From positions 9,300,320 through 9,364,319 of the forward strand of contig NZ_AP022871.1 of assembly GCF_011764565.1 (NCBI RefSeq): 64,000 nucleotides of DNA, given 5' to 3'. Below are positions 26,744 through 35,636 of this stretch, one piece after another. The notes beneath the pieces were generated by a model, which saw nothing but the letters and a program-made list of their open reading frames with translations, searched no databases and was not told the origin of the DNA. The position numbers and the translations under genes were made by a program. Positions within the stretch are counted from its first letter, which is position 1. Every line of letters starts with the position of its first letter. This DNA comes from Phytohabitans suffuscus (GTDB lineage: Bacteria; Actinomycetota; Actinomycetes; Mycobacteriales; Micromonosporaceae).

Positions 26744-27724
26744 GTGACGCGCGTATGTGTGGTCGGGGCGGGCGCCGTCGGCGGTCTGGTCGGGGCCCGT
26801 CTGGCGGCCGGTGGCCACAGCACGACGGCCCTGGCCCGCGGGCGTACGCTCGACGCGCTGCGGGCGCACGGCTGGCGGCTGCGCACCGCGGACGGTGTGG
26901 TCGGCGGGCCGGTCGAGGCCAGTGACGACCCCGCGGCGCTCGGGCCGCAGGATGTCGTGCTCCTGACCGTCAAGGCGCACGCGCTCCCCGCCCTCGCCCC
27001 CACGCTCGGGCCGCTGATCGGGCCGCGGACCGTGGTCGTGCCGGCGGTCAACGGCGTGCCGTGGTGGTTCTTCGACGGTCTCGGCGGCGACTTCGACGGC
27101 CTGCGCCTGCGCGCGGTCGACCCGGACGGCGCGGTCGCCGCCGCCGTCCCGACCGCGCGGGTGGTCGGCTGCGTCGTGCACCTCGCCGCCAGCGTCGAGG
27201 AGCCGGGGCTGGCCCGGCACCACGCCGGTGACGGGCTGATCCTCGGCGAGCCGGCCGGCGGGGCGCCGGGGCCGCGGGTGGCGGCGCTCGCGGAGGCGTT
27301 GGGCCGGGCCGGTTTCACGGTCACCGTCTCGCCCCGGATCCAGCAGGACATCTGGTACAAGCTCTGGGGCAACATGACGATGAACCCGATCTCCGCCCTG
27401 ACCGGCGCCACCGCCGACCTGATCCTCGACGACGACCTGGTCAACGGGTTCGTCCGCGCGGTCATGGGCGAGGCGGCCGCGATCGGCGAGCGGATCGGCT
27501 GCCCGATCGCGCAGAGCGCCGAGGACCGCAATCAGGTGACCCGGCGGCTGGGCGCCTTCCGGACCTCGATGCTGCAGGACGCCGAGGCGGGGCGCCCGCT
27601 GGAGCTGGACGCGATGGTCACGGTGGTCCGCGAGATCGCGGCGGCGACCGGCACCCCGACGCCGCACATGGACGCCCTGGTCGGCCTGACCCGCCTGGCC
27701 GCCCGCCTGCGCGGCCTCTACTGA
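26744..27724 (+). CDS. 2-dehydropantoate 2-reductase family protein
   Basis: The 326-residue protein has the ApbA/PanE N-terminal Rossmann fold (VCVVGAGAVGGLVGARLAAG), the VLLTVKAHAL motif, and the C-terminal helical domain with the catalytic Lys region DIWYKLWGNMTMNPISALTG. Canonical PanE reduces ketopantoate with NADPH in pantothenate synthesis; paralogues reduce other 2-oxoacids and cannot be told apart by eye. GTG 26744 fits both the Rossmann start and the leaderless -10. Confidence 0.88.
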   Translation: MTRVCVVGAGAVGGLVGARLAAGGHSTTALARGRTLDALRAHGWRLRTADGVVGGPVEASDDPAALGPQDVVLLTVKAHALPALAPTLGPLIGPRTVVVPAVNGVPWWFFDGLGGDFDGLRLRAVDPDGAVAAAVPTARVVGCVVHLAASVEEPGLARHHAGDGLILGEPAGGAPGPRVAALAEALGRAGFTVTVSPRIQQDIWYKLWGNMTMNPISALTGATADLILDDDLVNGFVRAVMGEAAAIGERIGCPIAQSAEDRNQVTRRLGAFRTSMLQDAEAGRPLELDAMVTVVREIAAATGTPTPHMDALVGLTRLAARLRGLY

Positions 27725-27729
27725 CCGGC

Positions 27730-27890
27730 CGCCACACGACCGCCGCCTTAGGGCCACCGCCGCACGACCGCCGCCGCACAGCCACCGCCGTCGCACGACC
27801 GCCGCCGCACAGCCGCCGCCGCAAAGGCCGCCGCCGCACGCCTGCCGCCGCGGGCCCGCTGCCGTCGTAGGGCCGCTCCCGGCCTGGCGG
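27730..27890. repeat. CCGCCGCACGA-type tandem repeats
   Basis: About ten imperfect 11-13-nt units (CCGCCGCACGACC, CCGCCGCACAGC) fill most of the gap after the reductase gene. Confidence 0.8.
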
Positions 27891-27947
27891 TCATCAGGCG
27901 GGTACGGAGGGTAGCCAACGCCCCGGTCCTGTGCCACGCTCAGAGCC

Positions 27948-29165
27948 ATGTGGCCCCCGGGACCCCGCACGCCGCCGGACCCGCCACCGCCCGAGCCTCG
28001 CCGCCAGCCGGCGCGGGGCTGGCTGGTGCCCGCCCAGCCCTCGGTCACCCGGCCGCACCGGTCGCGTCACGCGGTCAGCGGCGGCGATGACCCCGGCGCC
28101 GGCACCGGGAGCACGCCGCTCAGGTTCAGGGTGGAGCAGGATCGTCCATTGTGGATCACGCCGCGCCCGCTGCCGGTGGTCGAGGTGGCCGGGCCGGCGT
28201 ACGGCCGCGCCGTGGTGGGCGGGATCGGCCGCTACTTCCCGGCGCGCACCGTGCACGCGACCGACTCCACCGCGGCGGTGACCGGCGACAGCTGCGTCCT
28301 GCGCGCGGTCGACCACTACCACGTACGCCGGGTGTCGGGCTCGCTCGACGCGCTCCTCGACGGCGGCCCGCCCCGGGCGGCGCTCGAACCGCTGCTGGAG
28401 TGTCCCGGCGACGCCCTGCGGGTCTGGCAGTTCCAGCGCGCGCTGCGGGCACTGCCCGGGCCCGGGGACCGGCCGCCCGGCGCGCGGGCCACCGACCGGT
28501 CGTGGCCGTCCCAGCGAAGCGCGGTGACCGGCGCGGACGTCGTGCGGCAGGGCGCGGGCCAGCGGACGGGCGGCACCGACCGGTACGTCGTCGAGGACGG
28601 GCGGCTGCCGGTCGCCGAGCTGCTGGCCACCGACCGGGCTCTCGTCGACGCCTTCGTGGCGGCGTTGCTCGACGCGACCGGCGGGCAGCCGACCGACCTG
28701 TTCCTGCGCGAGCTGCTGCGCGCCGGCGGCCGCACCGCCGACCTGGCGTTGCTCGCGCACGCGGCCGGTTCGCGGACGCGGGCCCCGTGGGTGCGCTGCC
28801 TGTTCGGCGCCGCCCCGGTCGCCGACCGCGAGTCGGCGGTCACGGTCGGGACGGGAGCCACGCCGCAGACAGGCGCCACGCCGCAGACGGGAGCCACGCC
28901 GCGGACGGGGACGCGGGTCGACCGGACGGGGACGCGGGTCGACCGGACGGGCGTGACACGGCGCGGCGTCCTGGACGGGTTGGCGGACCTGCGCCGCCAG
29001 CTCGTTCTCCCGCCGCCGGCGCTTCCCGATCCGGCCCCGCGGGCACCGGACCCGCCGTCGCCGTTCGCGGTGCCGGCGTACCCGCCCGTGCCCCCGTGGA
29101 CCCGTGGCGTCGGCTGGCCGCCGGCACACCCGCCGGCGCCGGGATCTCCCGGCCGCGGCTGGTGA
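27948..29165 (+). CDS. hypothetical protein with Pro-rich ends
   Basis: I do not recognise this 405-residue protein. The central part (about 55-290) has normal codon use and a globular look (PLPVVEVAGPAYGRAVVGGI, then DSCVLRAVDHYHVRRVSGSL, and a helical DAFVAALLDATGG region). The first 50 residues and last 60 are Pro-rich. Residues about 304-335 are repeats (TGATPQ twice, TGATPR, TGTRVDR twice). There is no signal peptide or membrane helix. A CACGCT hexamer 7 nt before ATG 27948 could be a leaderless -10. Confidence 0.65.
   Translation: MWPPGPRTPPDPPPPEPRRQPARGWLVPAQPSVTRPHRSRHAVSGGDDPGAGTGSTPLRFRVEQDRPLWITPRPLPVVEVAGPAYGRAVVGGIGRYFPARTVHATDSTAAVTGDSCVLRAVDHYHVRRVSGSLDALLDGGPPRAALEPLLECPGDALRVWQFQRALRALPGPGDRPPGARATDRSWPSQRSAVTGADVVRQGAGQRTGGTDRYVVEDGRLPVAELLATDRALVDAFVAALLDATGGQPTDLFLRELLRAGGRTADLALLAHAAGSRTRAPWVRCLFGAAPVADRESAVTVGTGATPQTGATPQTGATPRTGTRVDRTGTRVDRTGVTRRGVLDGLADLRRQLVLPPPALPDPAPRAPDPPSPFAVPAYPPVPPWTRGVGWPPAHPPAPGSPGRGW
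28857..28949. repeat. in-frame tandem repeats inside the hypothetical gene
   Basis: Three 18-nt units (GCCACGCCGCAGACGGGA-like) are followed by two 21-nt units (ACGCGGGTCGACCGGACGGGG). All keep the frame and encode TGATPQ and TGTRVDR repeats. Confidence 0.85.
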
Positions 29166-29180
29166 GCGCCGGCGCCGCGC

Positions 29181-29375
29181 GCCGTAGCCCGGGACCAGGC
29201 GCCGTAGCCCGGGACCAGGCGCCGTAGGCCGGGCGCTGTAGCGCGGGCGCCGCAGCCCGGGGCCGCGCGCCGTAACAGGGGGCCAAGCGCCGTAGCGCGG
29301 GACCAGGCGCCGTAGGCCGGGCGCCGCCGTAGCGCGGGACCAGGCGCCGTAGGCCGGGCGCCGAAGCGCGGGGCC
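29181..29375. repeat. GCCGTAGCCCGGGACCAGGC tandem repeats
   Basis: Two exact 20-bp copies (29181-29200, 29201-29220) are followed by about seven degenerate copies. The tract fills the convergent gap 29166-29452, which holds no gene. Confidence 0.88.
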
Positions 29376-29452
29376 GGGGAGCCGCCGCCCAGGTGCCACG
29401 GCAGGCGACGGTCCCCGGCCCCGCTCTCATCCCCCGGAGAGAGGGAACCTCG

Positions 29453-30814
29453 TCAGCCGACCGCCGTGACCTGGCGGTGCTGGGCGATCAGGTTCGCGTA
29501 CCGGTGACCGCTCGCCTTGATCGTCCGGCGCTGGCTGCCGTAGTCGACGTGCACCAGTCCGAAACGCTTGTCGTACCCGTACGACCACTCGAAGTTGTCC
29601 AGCAGGGACCACACGTAGTAGCCGTCGATCGGCACACCCTGCGCCGCCGCCTTGGCGCAGGCGTCGATGTGCTGCTCCAGGTAGTCGGTGCGCTCCTTGT
29701 CCTGGATCTCGCCGTCCGGGGTGAGCTCGTCGCGCCAGGCCGAGCCGCTCTCGGTGACGATGACGCGGGCCGGCCGGTACGTCTCCGACACGCCCACCAG
29801 CAGCTGTTCGAGACCCGACGGGTACATCTCCCAGCCCATCGCGGTCTCCATCGAGCCGGGCACCGGGATCTGCCGGGCGAACGGCGCGGGCCCCTCGGGG
29901 TCGTCGACCACGAGCTGGCGGAAGTAGTAGTTGAGCCCCAGGAACTCGGTCGGCGTGGCGATGAGCTCCAGGTCGCCTTCGCGCACGGGCGGCTCGTGGC
30001 CGTACGTGGCGACCATGTCGGCGGGGTAGCCGCGCCCGTAGAGCGGGTCGAGCCACCAGCGGTTGGTGTGCCCGTCGGCGCGGCGCGCGGCGGCCACGTC
30101 CTCGGGGCGTTCGCTGCCCGGCTCGCACGGGCTCGGGTTGAGCACGATGCCGACCGACGGCGGGCGGGCGGCCGCGGCCCGGATCGCCTGGGTGGCCAGG
30201 CCGTGGCCGAGCAGCGTGTGGTGGCTGGCGCGGACGGCCTGCCCGAGGTCGCGCACGCCGGGCGCCATCCGGCCCTCCAGGTGGCCGATCCACGAGACGC
30301 ACAGCGGCTCGTTGACCGTCACCCACTCGCTGACCCGGTCGCCGAGCGCGCCGGCGACCACCGTCGCGTAGTCGGCGAACGCCTCGGCCGTGGCCCGCCG
30401 CGGCCAGCCGCCCTGGTCCTGCAACGCCTGCGGCAGGTCCCAGTGGTAGAGCGTCACCATCGGCTTGATGCCCACGTCGAGCAGGGCGTCGACGAGGCGG
30501 TCGTAGAAGGCGACACCGGCCGCGTTCACCTGGCCGACCCCGTCGGGCATCACCCGCGGCCAGGCGATCGAGAACCGGTACGCCTGCACGCCCAGCCTGC
30601 GCATGAGCCCGACGTCCTCGGCCCAACGGTGGTAATGGTCGCAGGCGACGTCGCCGTTGTCCGCGTTGTCGATGGCACCGGGTACCCGGCTGAAGGTGTC
30701 CCAGATGGACGGCTTGCGGCCGTCCTCCCCCACGGCGCCTTCGATCTGGTACGCCGCGGTGGCGACGCCCCAGGTGAAGTCGGGTGGCAGCTTCGACAGG
30801 TCCGGCACAGTCAC
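29453..30814 (-). CDS. GH1 beta-glucosidase
   Basis: The 453-residue enzyme is a standard GH1: N-terminal FTWGVATAAYQIEGA, acid/base in VTVNEP, YHWDLPQAL, nucleophile Glu in VTESGSAW (the common form is TENG), and GYYVWSLLDNFEWSYGY. It has no signal peptide, so it hydrolyses imported beta-glucosides inside the cell. It is last in an operon after a sugar binding protein and two permeases, which fits cellobiose-like or aryl-glucoside use. GTG 30814 is preceded by AGGAG. Confidence 0.94.
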   Translation of the reverse strand: MTVPDLSKLPPDFTWGVATAAYQIEGAVGEDGRKPSIWDTFSRVPGAIDNADNGDVACDHYHRWAEDVGLMRRLGVQAYRFSIAWPRVMPDGVGQVNAAGVAFYDRLVDALLDVGIKPMVTLYHWDLPQALQDQGGWPRRATAEAFADYATVVAGALGDRVSEWVTVNEPLCVSWIGHLEGRMAPGVRDLGQAVRASHHTLLGHGLATQAIRAAAARPPSVGIVLNPSPCEPGSERPEDVAAARRADGHTNRWWLDPLYGRGYPADMVATYGHEPPVREGDLELIATPTEFLGLNYYFRQLVVDDPEGPAPFARQIPVPGSMETAMGWEMYPSGLEQLLVGVSETYRPARVIVTESGSAWRDELTPDGEIQDKERTDYLEQHIDACAKAAAQGVPIDGYYVWSLLDNFEWSYGYDKRFGLVHVDYGSQRRTIKASGHRYANLIAQHRQVTAVG

Positions 30815-30848
30815 GCTCCTCTAGTAGAACCAGCCCGGCGGGTCGGGC

Positions 30849-31680
<832 letters not shown>

Positions 31681-31688
<8 letters not shown>

Positions 31689-32655
31689 GTTCCCTCCTCC
31701 GGTTGGTGACCAGCAGGTACACGGCCGTCACGAGCAGCAGGAACAGCAGCAGCGCCACCGACATCGCCGAGCCCTGGCCGAAGTTCCAGGTGATGAACGA
31801 GCTGCGGTAGATGTGGATGGAGATGAGGTCGGCCTGCTCGGGCGCGGACCCTCCGAAGAGGACGAACGGGGTGTTGAAGTCGTTGAACGTCCACAGGAAC
31901 AGCACCAGGACGAGCACCTGGTTGACCGGCCGCAGCATCGGCAGCGTCACGTCCTTGAGCCGGCGCCAGAAGCCCGCGCCGTCGATCGCGGCCGCCTCGT
32001 ACATCTCGGTCGGGACGTTCTGCAGGCCGGCCATGATGCACAGGAACGCGAACGGCCACGACTTCCACACCGACACGACCAGCAGCGCCCAGAAGCTGTT
32101 GCCGCCGATCAGCCAGAACGGCCGCTCGTCGGTGAGCCCGGTGACGGTGAGCAGCTCGTTGAGCAGACCGGTGTCGCGCTGGTAGATGAACGTCCAGGTG
32201 ATGACGGCCGCGTACACCGGCAGCGCGTACGGGGTGAGGAACAGCGTCCGCAGCAGTGACCGCCCCGGAAAGGGGCGCTGCAGGAACACGCCCGCGAAGA
32301 GCCCGAAGAGCCAGGACAGCCCGACCGAGAAGGTCGTGTAGAGCACGGTCACCCAGAACGAGTGCAGCAGCTCCCTGCCGACCGGCCCGTTGACGTCCAG
32401 TGTGGCCCGGTAGTTGTCCAGGCCGGCGAACGGCGCCTCGGACCAGTCGCGGATCTGGAACTGGGTCAGCTCCAGCACGCTCATCCACACGCCCACGACC
32501 ATCGGGATGACGTGGACGAGCAGCTCGAGCAGGATGGCCGGGAGCAGGAGCAGGTAGGGCAGCTTCGAGCGGGGCAGCCGGGACGGCCGCCTGCGGCGCG
32601 GCTTTCCGGGGGCGGACGGCCGGGCCTCCTCCGGAGCCGTCGTCGTGGTCACCAT
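31681..32655 (-). CDS. sugar ABC importer permease, MalF-like
   Basis: A 324-residue permease with a basic N-terminal tail (KPRRRRPSRLPRSK) and six helices (PYLLLLPAILLELLVHVIPM first). Its EAA loop is YEAAAIDGAGFWRRLKDVTL. The start is ATG 32655, placed where the family N terminus begins. It lies between the binding protein and the second permease in the operon. Confidence 0.92.
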
Positions 32656-32729
32656 CGCGGTCCTCTCAAGGGATGGGCCGTGGAGGGGTCGGCGTTCCCC
32701 TCCACGGCCACGCTGTGTGCCCCGGCCGG

Positions 32730-34034
32730 TCAGCTGCCCATCTGCTGCTGGGCGTTGCTGAGCTTCTCCTTGACCGCCTGCTCGGTGACCGGCTTGCCGC
32801 TGGCCGCGTCCGCGAACAGCTCCTTCATCGCCGTACCCACGAGGGTCTCGAACTTGCTCTCCTCCGCGACCTGCGGCAGCGGGGCCGCGCTGGTGGCGAG
32901 CACGCTGGCGAGCACCTTCTGCTCCTCGGCCTGGAACGCCGCGTCCGAGGCGACGGTGGTGACCGACGGCAGCGAGCCGTAGGTCTTGTTGAGCTGGACC
33001 TGCTCGGCGTCGCTGGTCATGAACTTGACGAACTGCAGCGCCGCGTCCTTGTCCTTGGTGTGCTTGAACACCGCGATGTTGATGCCGGCCACCATGCTGT
33101 TGACCTTCTTGCCGCCGGCCGGGGCGGTGGCCGGGAACGGCACCGGCGCCACGCCGTACGCGTCGGCCGCCATGCCCTGCGCCTTGAACGCGTTGCCCGC
33201 CGCCTGCCACAGCAGCATGGCCGCCTTGCCGTTGGCGAAGTCGGAGACCGACTGGTTCTGGGCGTACTCGGCGTTGCTCGGGTTGACCACCTTGTCGACG
33301 GCCATGAAGTCGATGTACCGCTTCACGGCGGCGACGTTCTGCGGGGTGTCGAAGGTCGGCTTGCCGGAGGCGTCGAACCACTCGCCGCCCCACTGCTGGC
33401 CGAACGCGAACGCGTGGTGCGCGTTCTCCGACGGGTTGGCGCCCTCGACGGCGAGGCCCCACTGGCCGTCCTTGGTCAGCTTCTTGCCGACCGTGACGAG
33501 CTCCTCCCAGGTCGTCGGCGGTGCGGTGACGCCGGCGTCCGCGAACAGCTTCTTGTTGTAGTAGAGCGCGTAGGCCAGGCTGTACAGCGGGACGGCGGCC
33601 GGCGGCTGGCCGGGCGCGCCCGCGGCCGCGAGCGCCGCCGGCACGAAGCGGTCCTTGCCGCCCACGGCGCCGAGCGTGGCGTCGTCGAACGGGACGAACG
33701 CGCCGGTCGCCTGCAACGAGGCCGACCACGTGTTGCCGATGTTGACCACGTCCGGGCCCTGGCCCGAGGTGGCCGCCGCGAGCAGCCGGTTGAGCAGGTC
33801 CGACCAGGGCACGACCTCGAAGTTGACCTTGATGCCGGTCTGCTGCTCGAACTTGTCCAGCTCCGGCTGGAGCGTCTGCTTGTCGAAGTCGATGCTGGCG
33901 CCCTGGTTGCTGGCCCAGTAGGTGAGTGTCTTGGCGCCACCGCCGGAACCACCGTCGGAGTCGTCGCCACACGCGGTAATCGAAGCGGCCAGCACGAGAG
34001 CCGCGGCAGTCATAGCTAACAGTCGTCGAGACAC
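32730..34034 (-). CDS. sugar ABC importer, lipoprotein solute-binding protein
   Basis: The 434-residue protein has a lipoprotein signal with lipobox ITAC followed by GDDSDGG, then a family 1 solute-binding fold (TLTYWASNQGASIDFDKQTL). GTG 34034 follows AGAAGGG. It heads the operon that ends with the GH1 beta-glucosidase and has a good promoter in the gap shared with the ROK gene, so the ROK protein is its likely regulator. Confidence 0.92.
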   Translation of the reverse strand: MSRRLLAMTAAALVLAASITACGDDSDGGSGGGAKTLTYWASNQGASIDFDKQTLQPELDKFEQQTGIKVNFEVVPWSDLLNRLLAAATSGQGPDVVNIGNTWSASLQATGAFVPFDDATLGAVGGKDRFVPAALAAAGAPGQPPAAVPLYSLAYALYYNKKLFADAGVTAPPTTWEELVTVGKKLTKDGQWGLAVEGANPSENAHHAFAFGQQWGGEWFDASGKPTFDTPQNVAAVKRYIDFMAVDKVVNPSNAEYAQNQSVSDFANGKAAMLLWQAAGNAFKAQGMAADAYGVAPVPFPATAPAGGKKVNSMVAGINIAVFKHTKDKDAALQFVKFMTSDAEQVQLNKTYGSLPSVTTVASDAAFQAEEQKVLASVLATSAAPLPQVAEESKFETLVGTAMKELFADAASGKPVTEQAVKEKLSNAQQQMGS

Positions 34035-34084
34035 GATCTGCCCTTCTGGCGTGGGAGTTACATCAGGGCTTAAATTACGACGTC

Positions 34085-34113
34085 ATTAAAGTGACTTTGC
34101 GGTTCGCCGTCAA
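34085..34113 (-). promoter_or_regulatory. promoter of the beta-glucoside operon
   Basis: On the minus strand TTGACG (34108-34113), a 17-nt spacer and TTTAAT (34085-34090) form a near-consensus promoter. An AT-rich patch with TTAAA direct repeats (34070-34090) around GACGTC overlaps the -10 and is a candidate ROK operator. Confidence 0.7.
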
Positions 34114-34193
34114 GGGATCGCTCTCACGATGCTGGCGGCGGGCACGGGAGCCTTACAGTTACTTGCCGACAAGGCGGGTTGAGCGAGGTAGGT

Positions 34194-35459
34194 ATGACCC
34201 TGGAACGGACGACGAACCGCACGGTCCGGCTGCGCAACCGTGCGGCGCTGTTGTCGAAGCTCTTCCTGGAGGGCCCGCTGACCCGCCAGGACCTGGCCCG
34301 CGACACCGGGCTGAGCCAGCCGGCGGTGAGCAACGTGGTCGCCGACCTGGTCGCGGCCGGCCTGGTCGTGGACGCCGGCGCGCTGGAGTCGGACGGCGGC
34401 CGGCCGAGCATGAGCCTGCGGGTGGCGCCCCGCTTCGCGCTGGTCGCCGGCGTCGACGTCGGTGAGACGCGGGTACGGGTCGAGCTGTTCGACCTGTCCA
34501 TGGCGCTGCTGGCCACCTCCGACCACCCGCTCGGCACGGCGCGGCCCGACCCGGCCACCGTCGTGCGGCACGTCGTCGCCGGCCTGGACGCGGTCACCAC
34601 CCGGGCCGGCGTCCCCCGCTCCGACCTGCTCGGCGTGGGTGTGGGCGTCTCCGGCGTCGTCGTCGCCCAGGACCCGGGTCCGGGCGCGGGCGCCCACCGG
34701 CACCGCCGGGAGGCGGTGGTGTACGCGCAGACGCTCGGCTGGGACGGCGTGCCGCTCGAACGCATGATCCGGGCCGAGGTCGACGTGCCCCTGCACATCG
34801 ACAACGGCGCCAAGACGCAGGGCCAGGCGGAGATGTGGTTCGGCGCGGGGCGGGGTGCCCGGCACGCGGTGTTCGCGCTGGTCGGCTCGGGTGTCGGCGC
34901 GACCGTGGTGAGCGACGGCGCGACGTACCGCGGGGTGGCCAGCAGCGCCGGCGAGTGGGGGCACACCACGCTGGTGTACGGCGGGCGGGAGTGCCGGTGC
35001 GGCGCCCGCGGCTGCCTGGAGGCGTACGTCGGCGCGGAGGGGATCATCGAGCGGTACCGGGAGGCGCGGCGCGGTCGCGCGGTGCCCGGCGCCGACGAGG
35101 AGTCGCAGATCAACGCGCTGCTCGCGGCCGCCGACCGGTCCGAGACGGCCCGCCGGGTGCTGGACGAGACCGCCGCCTACCTGGGCGCCGGCGTGGCCAA
35201 CCTGATCAACCTGTTCAACCCCGAGCGGGTGGTGCTCGGCGGCTGGGCCGGGCTGGCGCTCGGCGCCCGGCTGCTGCCCGCGATCCGGTCGGCGGCGGCG
35301 GCCCAGGCCCTGCGCAAGCCGTTCGAGCAGGCCCGCATCGAGCTGGGGCAGCTCGGCGTGGACGCGGTCGCGCTGGGCGCCGCGACGCTCCCGGTCGCGC
35401 AGCTGCTCGCGGCGGGCGGGGTCCGCGCTGACAACGTCGTCGCGGCGGCTGCCGTGTGA
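34194..35459 (+). CDS. ROK-family transcriptional regulator
   Basis: The 421-residue protein has an N-terminal winged helix (about 10-70: LTRQDLARDTGLSQPAVSNV). A ROK sugar-kinase-like domain follows, with ATP-fold motifs (VDVGETRVRVELFD, HIDNGAKTQGQAE) and the zinc motif ECRCGARGCLEAY. Such proteins repress sugar uptake operons until a sugar binds. It is divergent from the importer/GH1 operon. ATG 34194 follows GAGGTAGG and is preferred over the GTG-type start five codons upstream. Confidence 0.92.
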   Translation: MTLERTTNRTVRLRNRAALLSKLFLEGPLTRQDLARDTGLSQPAVSNVVADLVAAGLVVDAGALESDGGRPSMSLRVAPRFALVAGVDVGETRVRVELFDLSMALLATSDHPLGTARPDPATVVRHVVAGLDAVTTRAGVPRSDLLGVGVGVSGVVVAQDPGPGAGAHRHRREAVVYAQTLGWDGVPLERMIRAEVDVPLHIDNGAKTQGQAEMWFGAGRGARHAVFALVGSGVGATVVSDGATYRGVASSAGEWGHTTLVYGGRECRCGARGCLEAYVGAEGIIERYREARRGRAVPGADEESQINALLAAADRSETARRVLDETAAYLGAGVANLINLFNPERVVLGGWAGLALGARLLPAIRSAAAAQALRKPFEQARIELGQLGVDAVALGAATLPVAQLLAAGGVRADNVVAAAAV

Positions 35460-35512
35460 TCTCCCGCCACTTCCGGCATTCGGGATATATAACGTTGTAA
35501 TAAATTGATGCC

Positions 35513-35565
35513 TTGACGCGGATGTGACGCGGGCGTAACACTCGGCCCCGAGCGAGAGCGCTCTC
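35513..35565 (+). promoter_or_regulatory. promoter with LacI-type operator
   Basis: TTGACG (35513-35518), a 17-nt spacer, TAACAC (35536-35541), then the perfect palindrome GAGAGCGCTCTC (35554-35565) just after the expected transcription start. The palindrome resembles CebR/LacI-family boxes in actinomycetes and would place the next gene under sugar-responsive repression. Confidence 0.7.
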
Positions 35566-35636
35566 AACCCCACCCACACCCCACGGCAATGTCCCGGTTT
35601 CGGCGTCCGGGCCCCACCCCACGGACAGGCAGGGTC

